64,000 bases of DNA from Mycobacterium sp. SMC-4 (lineage in GTDB: Bacteria; Actinomycetota; Actinomycetes; Mycobacteriales; Mycobacteriaceae), in assembly GCF_025263265.1 (NCBI RefSeq), contig NZ_CP079869.1, positions 744,001-808,000 on the forward strand, given 5' to 3'. The notes beneath the pieces were generated by a model. It did no database searches. It had not been told where the DNA came from and worked only from the letters and a program-made list of their open reading frames with translations. This document shows, piece after piece, positions 36,375-45,028 of this stretch (the first letter of the stretch is position 1; each line of letters begins with the position of its first letter). A program made the position numbers and the translations under genes.

Positions 36375-36476
36375 TCAGCTTCGGCGGTGCCGTTTCATGT
36401 GCGAGGTCGCTCCCGCCCAGAAAATGACCCTCTTGCATTTTGGGCACTGCCAGTTGGGGTGTTTCACGTCAGCCAC
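36375..36476 (-). CDS. 33-aa C2H2 zinc-finger microprotein
   Basis: A short frame from GTG 36476 to TGA 36375, with GAGG six bases upstream of the start. The product contains WQCPKCKRVIFWAGATSH and ends MKRHRRS, a C-x2-C-x11-H-x3-H arrangement nearly identical to a classical C2H2 zinc finger, with a basic tail. It starts 24 bases after the end of the gene at 36501-36884 on the same strand, so co-transcription is likely. Small Zn-ribbon/finger proteins of this kind occur in actinobacterial and phage genomes without assigned functions. The region 36170-36374 shows no other convincing gene. Confidence 0.55.
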   Translation of the reverse strand: MADVKHPNWQCPKCKRVIFWAGATSHMKRHRRS

Positions 36477-36500
36477 CTGCAGCCTCACTTCGCAACGTGG

Positions 36501-36884
36501 TCATGAGATAGGGGGCGGTTCAACATTCATACACCCCCGCCGTTGGTCCGGCCGAGCCATGTTGAAGACGCTGCCCGCACTGCCCACTGACGACTCCGCG
36601 GGGACCACGAGTAGGTACCAGCGAGGCTTCCACTCCGCACGGCCATCGAAGCGCTCCAAAGCCTTTCGCACCAATTCAGCCTGGTGATTCCACCTTACTA
36701 GGGGCTCACCGCCGTCGATATGGATGTGGACGAGGTCGTGGTCGTCGACCGTCGCCGTGGCGGGGATGACCTTGGACGGCTTTCGCATCGAATGGTTGAA
36801 GTGGATCCAGTGCACCCGATGGCCCGGCACATACAGTTCGCAGTGCTTGGCCGTGCCGGAAAGGTCCCAGACATGCTCTTTCAT
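36501..36884 (-). CDS. Unknown protein (127 aa)
   Basis: No family recognised. From ATG 36884 (GGGAG five bases upstream) the sequence has an immunoglobulin- or phosphoribosyl-like look: VWDLSGTAKHCELYVPGHRVHWIHF, VDDHDLVHIHIDGG, KALERFDGRAEWKPRWYLLVVP, rich in His/Trp/Tyr and beta-strand patterns. There is no signal peptide. It lies in a minus-strand run of small genes with the microprotein downstream. Confidence 0.55.
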   Translation of the reverse strand: MKEHVWDLSGTAKHCELYVPGHRVHWIHFNHSMRKPSKVIPATATVDDHDLVHIHIDGGEPLVRWNHQAELVRKALERFDGRAEWKPRWYLLVVPAESSVGSAGSVFNMARPDQRRGCMNVEPPPIS

Positions 36885-37065
36885 CGAAACTCCCACAGCC
36901 GGTGCCTCCGGGCTGGAGGCGCTCTTGCCGACAACCGATCGGTGTCCGCCGCTTCGTCATCCGAGCCACCCACGAGCGTGGGGTTGGCGTGCCGTCCAGT
37001 CGGAGCTTGCCGACGGCAACTCATGAAGCAGCTTTGATTGTAGCTGCGTAGCTTCGACGCTGCAG

Positions 37066-37398
37066 CTAGCTCTGATCCCATACTTCAACCAGCAGCCGCT
37101 CGTGGCTGTTGCATTGAGCGATCGTCTCGCGGTTGAGATACACATTCCGGACGCCGGGCTCGTTCAACGGGCTGTCCGGCGGTACCGGATCACCGATCAG
37201 TGGCAGCACGTCTTCGGCGTACACGCTGAAGGTGGAGGGGTAGCCTCCTTTTGCCAGCTGGACGCCCTTGCGGTTCTTGATGAGTGCGAGAACCCAGTCC
37301 ACCCCGCTGATGCCAGCATCCCAGCGCGCGAGGATCTTGTCTTTCGACATCGACGGACCCCACGAGTCGCGGTGCACCGTCACTGACCATCCGAGCAT
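37066..37398 (-). CDS. Unknown protein (110 aa)
   Basis: Start at ATG 37398 is strongly supported by AGGAGG six bases upstream. The sequence LGWSVTVHRDSWG, ARWDAGISGVDWVLALIKN, TFSVYAEDVLPLIGD, ERLLVEVWDQS has no family I can name. Its good ribosome-binding site and non-repetitive composition argue that it is real. The 181 bases between it and the gene at 36501-36884 hold nothing I can support. Confidence 0.6.
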   Translation of the reverse strand: MLGWSVTVHRDSWGPSMSKDKILARWDAGISGVDWVLALIKNRKGVQLAKGGYPSTFSVYAEDVLPLIGDPVPPDSPLNEPGVRNVYLNRETIAQCNSHERLLVEVWDQS

Positions 37399-37610
37399 GT
37401 TGAACCTCCTCACTTAGCGTGCCGTTACGACCCACCTCGTTATCAGTCGCCGGGCGAAGCCAGGGCGCGCTACAGAGAGTCGCCCAAGAGACTCCGGGGT
37501 GTGAGTGTCTGGTTGCGACAACATCTGGTTCCGCTGTTCAATTGGCATATTGCCGCCCCATGCCAACGGTGCACCCAGGAGGGCCGGACTTGCCGGCAAG
37601 CCGGGGATAG

Positions 37611-37871
37611 TCAGGGCCATTCGGCGATCCGCGCGGCATTGAACCTGGCGAGTAGACCGCTTACGACAAGACCGTATTCGGTTGGCTCCCAGTCGTCATC
37701 CAGGTTGTTGGCCAATTCATCACCGAGGGCGTTCACGATCGCTTCGGCGTCGGACTGCGACACCGCGCTCGTGTGCCGAAGGCGGTGGGCGAGCTCAGGG
37801 TTGCGTCGGGCGACGACCTCATTGAGTAGTTCGGACTCAGCATTGGCGAGAAAGCCGAAACCGCTATCCAC
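37611..37871 (-). CDS. Probable immunity protein for the WXG/toxin gene
   Basis: An 86-aa, acidic, single-domain protein with no signal peptide, read from an ATG that overlaps the end of the toxin-like gene by 8 bases. Size, overlap and position directly 3' of a polymorphic-toxin-like gene are what is expected of a cognate antitoxin/immunity protein. No family is recognised. A CTTGCCGGCAAG palindrome lies within 30 bases after the stop and may be part of a terminator. Confidence 0.6.
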   Translation of the reverse strand: MDSGFGFLANAESELLNEVVARRNPELAHRLRHTSAVSQSDAEAIVNALGDELANNLDDDWEPTEYGLVVSGLLARFNAARIAEWP

Positions 37872-39132
37872 CAGGTCCTCCTGTTCCGCCGGTGTTGTTG
37901 GCCCAGCCGGTGATTACTTTGCCTTGTTCGTTGACCACGGCGGTCGCATTGTCCCCGGTGTATCTGTAGCTGATCCTGCCTCGATCGTCCACAAGGCGCT
38001 CGACATCTTGGACAGGACGGTTGAAGGCGTCTTCTAGAGCTTGTTTGTTGACACCGATCCCACCATCCCGTCCGGCCATCTGTTCCTCGGCATGTTTGGT
38101 GTAGCCGTTGATCTGTTTCGGAGCTGAGTCGGGAATCTCGACTTTGGGCACCGCAGGCTTGTCTTCCGGCTTGTTCTTCCGCCCCAGATTCTTGATGCGC
38201 TGCAGATTCTGCCGCACACCGGCGAGGTCGTGAACGCTCTTGACACCCCTGCTGACATTCTTCGAAATCTTCCACGCCCCGACGGCTTGAGCGATGATGC
38301 GGGCGAACTTGGTGACCGAATGTGCCGCCTTGGCGGTCGCCGCAACCGCTCCGGCGCCGAACGACACGAACGACGCGGCGACACCTATTGCTGCGGTGGT
38401 GGCCAATTCGACCGCGAGGTCTTCGAGGATGCTCTCCAGGGATGCCCGCAGGTCATCAAGTGCCGCTTGGTAATCCCGGCAGGACCGGGCCAGCTCGGCG
38501 CACCCGTCCAGTATCACGGAGGTCGCGCTGCGTAACTCCTCCAGGTCGCGCACGAGGTACTCGACCTCCGGAGATCTGGTGTCGGCAAACGCGCGGGCGG
38601 CGACGCCGAGCCCTTCGGCGATAGTCGTCGTCTGGTACACCGTGGCCAGGCGGTCCCAGGCATCGGCGGCCGTGGACACCTTGTCGGTATCGCCGTCCGG
38701 CACCGGGACACCGACTTGCTGCATCAGGCCGACATTGTCGAGCAACCCGGTGCCCGGGCCGCCGGCTGAGGGCGGAGCCGCCAGAACTCCGGCCGAGCTG
38801 ACCGGCTCCGGCGGTTTCACCGGTGGCGCAGCTCCCCGGTCTGGTGTTGCGTTGTGTTCGGCGACGGCATGGTTGTAGCCGGCCTGGATCACCACACCGC
38901 CGTAGTTCTCCATCGCCTGCGTCAGGTCGTTGACCGCAGAAAGGATTTCGGCGACGCGCTGGTCATACGATGCGGCCCAGGCGGTACCGGTGTCATCGGT
39001 TCCCGCCATCGCCGCGGTCTCACCGAGGATCGCGACGTTGACGCTGAACGCGTCATAGAGCGCGCCCGCCTTGCTGAACAGGCCCTCCCCGACCGCGTAG
39101 AACGTGTCGGGATCGACGTCTTGGACCGTCAT
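37864..39132 (-). CDS. WXG100-like polymorphic toxin, probable type VII substrate
   Basis: 422 aa. The N-terminal 230 residues are helical with LXG/WXG-like heptads (AWAASYDQRVAEILSAVNDLTQAM, VSTAADAWDRLATVYQ). A hydrophobic Ala/Val/Gly stretch (about 235-265, TTAAIGVAASFVSFGAGAV) could cross or associate with membrane. The last 80 residues (INGYTKHAEEQMAGRDGG, LEDAFNRPVQDVERLVDDRGRISYRY, TAVVNEQGKVITGW) look like a small RNase-type toxin of the BECR fold. Two WXG100 genes precede it and an immunity-like gene follows, all overlapping. Export by an ESX system and RNase activity are inference. Confidence 0.68.
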   Translation of the reverse strand: MTVQDVDPDTFYAVGEGLFSKAGALYDAFSVNVAILGETAAMAGTDDTGTAWAASYDQRVAEILSAVNDLTQAMENYGGVVIQAGYNHAVAEHNATPDRGAAPPVKPPEPVSSAGVLAAPPSAGGPGTGLLDNVGLMQQVGVPVPDGDTDKVSTAADAWDRLATVYQTTTIAEGLGVAARAFADTRSPEVEYLVRDLEELRSATSVILDGCAELARSCRDYQAALDDLRASLESILEDLAVELATTAAIGVAASFVSFGAGAVAATAKAAHSVTKFARIIAQAVGAWKISKNVSRGVKSVHDLAGVRQNLQRIKNLGRKNKPEDKPAVPKVEIPDSAPKQINGYTKHAEEQMAGRDGGIGVNKQALEDAFNRPVQDVERLVDDRGRISYRYTGDNATAVVNEQGKVITGWANNTGGTGGPGG

Positions 39133-39413
39133 CGCAGCATGTCGAGATTCAGCTGCGCCGCATCGGTGTAGTTGTGGTGCGCATGATGCGCGGCCGATCG
39201 CAGTTGTGCGAGCGCGTCACCCATCTGCGCGGCAGCGGCCATCCATTCGGAATGCCGAGCCTGATGGGCTTCGGCGCCGCCCCCGGACCACGTGGTGTGT
39301 AAGGCGTCGACCTGGCCGTTGACACGTGCGGCGACCTCCTCCGCGCGCTGTTCGAACGCCTGCAGGCGGTCGACGAACGCCAGCAGCTCATCCAGCTCGA
39401 CGCGGTAACGCAT
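39129..39413 (-). CDS. WXG100 family protein (second)
   Basis: 94 aa: MRYRVELDELLAFVDRLQ, a helical hairpin with TTWSGGGAEAHQARHSEW at the turn, the W-x-G motif of EsxA/B-like proteins, then QLRSAAHHAHHNY. These proteins form heterodimers that are exported by type VII secretion and can act as carriers. It overlaps the first WXG100 gene by one base and the toxin gene by four (ATGA). Confidence 0.8.
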   Translation of the reverse strand: MRYRVELDELLAFVDRLQAFEQRAEEVAARVNGQVDALHTTWSGGGAEAHQARHSEWMAAAAQMGDALAQLRSAAHHAHHNYTDAAQLNLDMLR

Positions 39414-39724
39414 CACAATCCCAAGGGTGTTGCCGCAGAGTCGATGGACTCCGCGGACCTGCTGTCCTGACCGGCATAGTGCGCCGCGGCCGTGGCGACC
39501 TTGCGTGACAGATCCTCCAGCGAGTTCACCAGAGTGGTTGCACCGTCGAACCATTGCGCCCACCACGGCGCATAGGCCGACGATGCGGCTCCGGTCCAGC
39601 CGCGTGACAGGTTGTCCCAGTCCCGTTGCAGGCCGGTGAGTTGCTCGTGCAGTTCGACGGCCTCATTGCCCAGTGAACGGGAAGTGGCGAACGCGACGTC
39701 CGGATCTACTCTCAGGTGGTCCAT
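39413..39724 (-). CDS. WXG100 family protein (first)
   Basis: 103 aa, with SRGWTGAASSAYAPWWAQW giving the W-x-G turn between two helices and a helical second half (TTLVNSLEDLSRKVATAAAHY). It is the first gene of the four-gene toxin operon (39724 down to 37611) and probably the partner of the second WXG100 protein. Confidence 0.8.
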   Translation of the reverse strand: MDHLRVDPDVAFATSRSLGNEAVELHEQLTGLQRDWDNLSRGWTGAASSAYAPWWAQWFDGATTLVNSLEDLSRKVATAAAHYAGQDSRSAESIDSAATPLGL

Positions 39725-40088
39725 GGCTTCCTCGGCGGCGGTATGTCCTCGTCGAGCCTAAAGGCGCACAAGAGGGGGTCGCGGCACCAATTTCGGGACC
39801 AGTCCCCGCCGGACACCGTGGCCACCGGACACGCGTGAGACTGCGTCCAGGGTTGACCTTTCTCGAACTTTGCCGCCGTGAGCGCAGTCTCACGCGTGCC
39901 GATTCACCCGCCCAGATTTCGCGACGAAGACCCTCGTAATTTGCCTGTTGGATGCGTATATGTGCACCCAGGGCCGGAATCGCGCACCGCAGCCTGTCGT
40001 AGCACGCCGTTGCTGCAGCTTGACAGGCGCTGCCATCATTGAGGGTTGCGCGGCGGGCACGTAATTGTCGCGACTATCATTTTTTGCT
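39725..40088. other. Divergent intergenic region with a long inverted repeat
   Basis: 364 bases between the WXG100 operon and the GAF-EAL-PAS-GGDEF gene. I find no gene. It contains the 16-bp perfect inverted repeat annotated separately and the promoters of both divergent units; a TTGACA at 40020-40025 may be a -35 element but no matching -10 is obvious. Confidence 0.6.
39830..39898. repeat. 16-bp perfect inverted repeat with 37-nt loop, possible dispersed repeat
   Basis: CACGCGTGAGACTGCG at 39830-39845 is matched by its exact reverse complement at 39883-39898. The right part, ACTTTGCCGCCGTGAGCGCAGTCT, closely resembles ACTTTTGCGCCGTGAGCGCAGACT near 45037-45060, so it may belong to a repeat family. 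Confidence 0.6.
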
Positions 40089-42245
40089 ATGTCCTCAGAG
40101 CCGGTGAACCTCGGCTTCACCGCGGACCGGCCGGAGATCCCTGTGGACCTGGCTCGCACCCTGCTGGGCGTGCTGCGGCAACGCCTCGGACTCGACACCG
40201 CGTGGCTGTCCTCGTTTCACGACGGTATGCAGGTCATCGAGGTCCTCGACGGCGACGCCGACGCGCTGGACGTCTCCGCGGGCAAGCGCTCCCAGCTGTC
40301 GGAGTCCTACTGCGTACGCGTCATCGACGGACGGCTGCCGGCGGTCATTCCCGACACCTCGGCCAACCAGATCACCGCGGCACTGCCGGTCACCCGCGAG
40401 TCGGGCATCGGGGCCTACCTCGGCGTGCCGGTGCTCGGCGCCGGCGGAACCATGGTCGGGATGGTCTGTGTGGTCAGCCAGGACGCCAAGCCCTACCTGA
40501 CCGACGACGATCTGCGCATCGTCAAACAGGTCGCTGACCTGATCGGAACTCTGATCGACTCGCCCGCGCGAGCCGCCGACCCCACCGTCGAGCAACGCAA
40601 AGCCATCCGACGAGTGGTCGCCGAGGAAGATTTCGAAGTGGTCTTTCAGGCCATCCACGACGCCGGCACTGGGAAGGTTGTCGGGGTCGAGGCACTCTCC
40701 CGCTTCCCGTGCGAACCGTTCCAGCCGGACGCCTTCTTCCGCCAGGCCGCACTGCTGGGTCTGGACGTCGAGTTGGAGACCGCGATCGTGCGCCGAGTGC
40801 TGTCGCTGATCCCGCAGTTGCCCGAGGACGTCTTCGTCGCGATGAACATCTCGCCGACCGCAGCGCTGGCCATGCCGTGGCCTGAGCTGCTCGCCGGGGT
40901 CGACGCATCGCGCATCGTCCTGGAGATCACCGAGCACGACGCCGTGCCCAACTACGCCGCGCTCGAGGAGGTCCTGCAGCCGTGCCGGGCCAAGGGCATG
41001 CGGCTGGCCGTCGACGACGTCGGGGCCGGCTTCGCGTCGTTCTCGCACGTCCTGGAACTCGCGCCCGAGCTGGTCAAGATCGACCAGTCCATCACCCGCC
41101 ACATCGACGCCGACGACGCCCGACGCCGGCTCGCCCAGGCCATCGCCGAGTTTGCTGGGCAGATCGGTGCGACGGTGATCGCCGAGGGCGTGGAGACCCA
41201 AGGTGAACTCGACGCCGTCGCGGCCGCCGGCATCACCCAGGCGCAAGGCTTCTACCTGGGCCGCCCGCAACCGTACGATCATGGTTTCCCGACCGCACCC
41301 GCCGCCGTCGCGCCCGAGCACTTGCCCACACCGGCTGATCTGTTGGGGGAGCGGCCTTTTGAGCTGGCTTTGGCGTACTCACCGATCGGCATGGCGGTCG
41401 TCGGATTGGACGGGACGTTCCTGCGCACCAACCGGGCCTTGCGCTCCATGCTCGGCTACAACCGACCGACGTTGGCAGGCATGACCTTTCAGCAGATCAC
41501 CCATCCCGACGACCTGGATTCCGACTTGGCGCTGGTCGCCGAATGCCTGGAAGGGCGCCGGCGCTCCTACCGCATGGACAAGCGCTACCTGGCCGCCGAC
41601 GGACGCGTCGTGTGGTGCGCGTTGACCGCCGTTCTGGTGCACGCACCGCGCGACCGTCCACTGTGCTTCGTCTCCCAGATCGTCGACGTGACTGCCGACC
41701 GGATGCGTGAGGCCGAACTGGCCCGTCAAGCGGCCACCGATCCATTGACCAGGATCGCCAACCGCTCAGCCGGATGGAGCCGCCTGGAGCAACTCGACGC
41801 CGACAACGCGGGTTACGGCGTGTTGTTCTGCGACATCGAAAGATTCAAGTCCGTCAACGACCAGTGCGGCCACCACGCCGGTGATCAATTGCTCGTCGAA
41901 GTGGCCACCCGACTGCTGGCCGCCGTCAACGACGATGACCTGGTCGTGCGGTGGGGTGGGGACGAATTTCTCGTCATCACCGAGACAACGGACGACGCCG
42001 CTCTGACGCTGCTGGCCGGCCGGATCACAGCGCAGTTCGACCGTGCGCCCATCGCACTACCGGACGGAACCGATATGCGGGTGGCGTTGACAATCGGATT
42101 CGCCGCGCACCGGCCGGGTGACGGTCGTGGCATCGACGACGTGCTCGACTGCGCTGACCAGCACATGTACCAACAGCGACGCACACGCGACGGGACGACC
42201 TGGTACCCGAACGTCGACATCGATGCGCCGACTTTGCCGAATTAA
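40089..42245 (+). CDS. GAF-EAL-PAS-GGDEF cyclic-di-GMP enzyme
   Basis: 718 aa from ATG 40089. Order: GAF (about 25-165, GAYLGVPVLGAGGTMVGM), EAL phosphodiesterase (about 190-405: GVEALSRF, MNISP, LEITEHD, VDDVGAGFASF, VKIDQS, IAEGVET), PAS (about 420-545: MAVVGLDGTFLRTNRAL, YNRPTLAGMTFQQITHPDD), GGDEF cyclase (about 555-710: DPLTRIANR, WGGDEFLVI). Both active sites look intact; I see no RxxD inhibitory site before GGDEF. EAL preceding GGDEF is the reverse of the common order. It may make or break c-di-GMP depending on GAF/PAS signals. Confidence 0.92.
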   Translation: MSSEPVNLGFTADRPEIPVDLARTLLGVLRQRLGLDTAWLSSFHDGMQVIEVLDGDADALDVSAGKRSQLSESYCVRVIDGRLPAVIPDTSANQITAALPVTRESGIGAYLGVPVLGAGGTMVGMVCVVSQDAKPYLTDDDLRIVKQVADLIGTLIDSPARAADPTVEQRKAIRRVVAEEDFEVVFQAIHDAGTGKVVGVEALSRFPCEPFQPDAFFRQAALLGLDVELETAIVRRVLSLIPQLPEDVFVAMNISPTAALAMPWPELLAGVDASRIVLEITEHDAVPNYAALEEVLQPCRAKGMRLAVDDVGAGFASFSHVLELAPELVKIDQSITRHIDADDARRRLAQAIAEFAGQIGATVIAEGVETQGELDAVAAAGITQAQGFYLGRPQPYDHGFPTAPAAVAPEHLPTPADLLGERPFELALAYSPIGMAVVGLDGTFLRTNRALRSMLGYNRPTLAGMTFQQITHPDDLDSDLALVAECLEGRRRSYRMDKRYLAADGRVVWCALTAVLVHAPRDRPLCFVSQIVDVTADRMREAELARQAATDPLTRIANRSAGWSRLEQLDADNAGYGVLFCDIERFKSVNDQCGHHAGDQLLVEVATRLLAAVNDDDLVVRWGGDEFLVITETTDDAALTLLAGRITAQFDRAPIALPDGTDMRVALTIGFAAHRPGDGRGIDDVLDCADQHMYQQRRTRDGTTWYPNVDIDAPTLPN

Positions 42246-42295
42246 CCGCGCAGAGTGATTGCCCGCCCGTCCGGTGGGTACGCATACTGGCGATC

Positions 42296-43249
42296 ATGGA
42301 TGTCTACAGCTTGGCTTTCGAATGGACAGAGACGAACCGACACTGGCTCATCGAGGTGCCCATTCGCATCGTTGCCTACATCCTGGTCGTCCTGATCGCG
42401 CGTTATGTACTACACCGGATGATCGACCGCGCCGCCACCGGCAGAACCCGCAAGGACCGCGACAAGGGCGGTGAGCAGAGCAAGCGGCCGCCGCTGCTGC
42501 GGCACCTGCGCGATCGCGCCCCGTCCTCGGCCAGCGGCGCCGAGACCGCCGAACGCCGCCAGCAGCGCGCTCAGACCATCGCCTCGGTGCTCAAGTCCAC
42601 GGTGTCGATCGTGCTGCTGGTCTGGGTGGTGCTGGGCGTACTCAACGTCCTCGGCGTCAACATCGCCCCGTTCATCGCCTCGGCCGGCGTCGTCGGCCTG
42701 GCCATCGGCTTCGGCGCCCAGAACCTGGTCCGCGATTTCGTCACCGGCGTGTTCATGCTGCTCGAAGACCAGTACGGCGTCGGCGACATCGTCGACCTCG
42801 GCGAAGCGGTCGGTGAGGTCGAGAGCGTCGGGCTACGGGTAACCACGGTTCGCGACATCGACGGCACGCTTTGGTACGTCCGCAACGGTGAGATCGCCCG
42901 CGTCGGCAACATGAGCCAGGACTACGCGGTGGCCCGCGTCGAGGTGCCGGTCGCGCTGTCCACCGACATGGCCCGGGCCGAGGAGGTCGCCGTGGCAGCC
43001 GCCGAAGAAGCCCTGGCCGACCCCGCACTCGCCGCCAAGGTGCTGGGCAAACCCGAGATGCTCGGTGTGCAGGAACTACGGCCTGACCAGGTCACGCTGC
43101 GGATGACCGTCAAGACCAAGCCCAGCGCGCAGTGGTCGGTGCAGCGCCGGCTGCGCCGCGAGATCCTCAAGGCCTACGACGAGAACGGCATCGAGCTGCC
43201 CTACCCACCCGGCCGCATCCCCACGCTGGTCGGCGGGATCGGCGAGTAG
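42296..43249 (+). CDS. MscS-family mechanosensitive channel
   Basis: 317 aa with an N-terminal transmembrane helix (IRIVAYILVVLIARYVLH), a charged cytosolic loop, a second helix (STVSIVLLVWVVLGVLNVLG) and the pore helix IASAGVVGLAIGFGAQNLVRDFVTG, rich in Gly/Ala as in MscS TM3. The beta domain (QYGVGDIVDLGEAVGEVESVGLRVT) and C-terminal alpha/beta cage follow. It should act as a small-conductance tension-gated channel in the plasma membrane, releasing solutes on osmotic downshift. Single-gene unit. Confidence 0.92.
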   Translation: MDVYSLAFEWTETNRHWLIEVPIRIVAYILVVLIARYVLHRMIDRAATGRTRKDRDKGGEQSKRPPLLRHLRDRAPSSASGAETAERRQQRAQTIASVLKSTVSIVLLVWVVLGVLNVLGVNIAPFIASAGVVGLAIGFGAQNLVRDFVTGVFMLLEDQYGVGDIVDLGEAVGEVESVGLRVTTVRDIDGTLWYVRNGEIARVGNMSQDYAVARVEVPVALSTDMARAEEVAVAAAEEALADPALAAKVLGKPEMLGVQELRPDQVTLRMTVKTKPSAQWSVQRRLRREILKAYDENGIELPYPPGRIPTLVGGIGE

Positions 43250-43315
43250 CCGAGGTCCCACCTGAGCGTCGGTCCGGCTGGCTACGATCACCCCTGATAA
43301 AGGGGGGTATCGCCA

Positions 43316-44971
43316 GTGAGCATCACCGTCGCCGAGACACCGCGGCTGGCCAACGGCGCCGAACGCCGGGTGTGGCAAGCGCTGATCGACCAGCTCGAAC
43401 CGGGGGACCTGGTCATCCCCGGCAAGCGGGTGACCGACCACCTCAAAGACCACGAGGTCGACTTCTTCGTCGCGATCGAGGGAGCGGGCATCGTCTGCGT
43501 CGAGGTCAAGGGCGGTGAGGTGTGGCACGACGGCCACACCTGGCGGCAGAAGCGCCGCGGCCGCGAGGCCGAGATCGACCCCGTCCGTCAGGCCCGCGAA
43601 GCGTGCTACGCGCTGCGCAGCTTCATCGAGAGCGACCCCGCCTGGACGCAGGGCCGGCTGCGCTGGGACCACGTCGTGGTGCTGCCCAACGTCGATCTGG
43701 CCGAGGACTTCGCGCTGCCCGACTGCCCGCGCTGGAAAGTCATCGACCGCACCGAGTTGGCCGACATCGCCGCCAAGCTGCGCCACATCCTGCACAGCCA
43801 GGAACTCGACCGCCCGTACCTGACCCGCGACGGCATCGCCCAGCTCGGTGAGGCGCTGAGCGGTCGCGGCCTGCCGCAGCGCTCCGTGGTGGCACGCGCG
43901 TTGGAGAACGAGGACGCCGCCGACATCCTCACCGAGCACCAGTCGGTGATCCTCGACGCGATCCGGCTGCTGCACCGGGTGGAGATCCGCGGCGGTGCCG
44001 GCAGCGGCAAGACCTTCCTGGCCATGGAGCAGGCCCGGCGGCTGGCCCGCAACGGCAAGCGGGTGGCGCTGGTCTGCTACTCACACGGCCTGGCGTCGTA
44101 TCTGGAACGCATCACCGATGCGTGGAACCGCCGCCAGCGCCCGGCCTACGTCGGCGAGTTCCACGACCTGGGCAAGACCTGGGGCGCCCCCGAGGGCCCC
44201 GACGAAGCGCTGCGCACCGAGCAGACCGTGCAGTTCTGGGAACACGACCTGCCCGCCCAGATGACCGAGCTGGCAGCGCAATTGGAGACCGGGCACCGCT
44301 TCGACGCGATCGTCGTCGACGAGGCGCAGGACTTCGCCGACGCGTGGTGGGATCCGCTGCTGGCGGCCTTGAAAGACGAAGAGACCAGCGCGCTGTACGT
44401 GTTCACCGACGAAGGCCAGCGGGTGTTCAACCGCTACGGTTCACCGCCGGTGCCGCTGGTCCCGCTGGTGCTCGACCACAACCTGCGCAACACCCGCCAG
44501 ATCGCCAACGCGTTCCAACCACTGGTCGACCACCCGATGCGGTTCCTCGGCGGCGAGGGCCCGGCCGTCAAGTACGTGGCGTGCTCAGCGGCCGAGGCGA
44601 TGGAGGCCGGCGACGACGAGGTCGAGGCGCTGCTCGAGCAGGGCTGGCGGCCCGAGGACGTCGCGCTGCTGACCACCGGAACCCGCCACCCCGAGCAGCG
44701 GGAACGCCAAACCGGTGGAAGCGCCGCCTACTGGGACAGCTTCTGGGACGCCGAGCAGGTGTTCTACGGCCACGTGCTCGGGTTCAAGGGGCTGGAGCGG
44801 CGCGCGGTGGTGCTGGTGGTCAACGAGGCCTCGGCGTTCGACCGTTCCCGCGAACGCCTCTACGTCGGGCTGTCGCGGGCGCGCGATCAACTGGTGGTGT
44901 GCGGGGACCCGGACTTCATCCGTGCCGTCGGCGGACCCGACCTGGCGCGCCGGCTGAACATCGACAGTTAG
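43316..44971 (+). CDS. NERD-domain UvrD-like helicase
   Basis: 551 aa from GTG 43316. The N-terminal NERD nuclease-related domain shows GAERRVWQALIDQL, DHEVDFFVAIEGAGIVCVEVKGG (D-x-E-x-K type PD-(D/E)xK core). The superfamily 1 helicase core has GGAGSGKTFLAMEQA near residue 226, IVVDEAQDF, and the C-terminal motif VLGFKGLERRAVVLVV plus YVGLSRARDQLVVCG. It lacks much of the second lobe insertions of UvrD, as is normal for NERD-helicases. Likely role is DNA repair or processing; some relatives belong to defence loci. Confidence 0.9.
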   Translation: MSITVAETPRLANGAERRVWQALIDQLEPGDLVIPGKRVTDHLKDHEVDFFVAIEGAGIVCVEVKGGEVWHDGHTWRQKRRGREAEIDPVRQAREACYALRSFIESDPAWTQGRLRWDHVVVLPNVDLAEDFALPDCPRWKVIDRTELADIAAKLRHILHSQELDRPYLTRDGIAQLGEALSGRGLPQRSVVARALENEDAADILTEHQSVILDAIRLLHRVEIRGGAGSGKTFLAMEQARRLARNGKRVALVCYSHGLASYLERITDAWNRRQRPAYVGEFHDLGKTWGAPEGPDEALRTEQTVQFWEHDLPAQMTELAAQLETGHRFDAIVVDEAQDFADAWWDPLLAALKDEETSALYVFTDEGQRVFNRYGSPPVPLVPLVLDHNLRNTRQIANAFQPLVDHPMRFLGGEGPAVKYVACSAAEAMEAGDDEVEALLEQGWRPEDVALLTTGTRHPEQRERQTGGSAAYWDSFWDAEQVFYGHVLGFKGLERRAVVLVVNEASAFDRSRERLYVGLSRARDQLVVCGDPDFIRAVGGPDLARRLNIDS

Positions 44972-45028
44972 CCATTGAGTCTGCGGTCGCGGTGGGGTCT
45001 GGCGTTGAGGCTGCGTCAGCGGTGGGGG

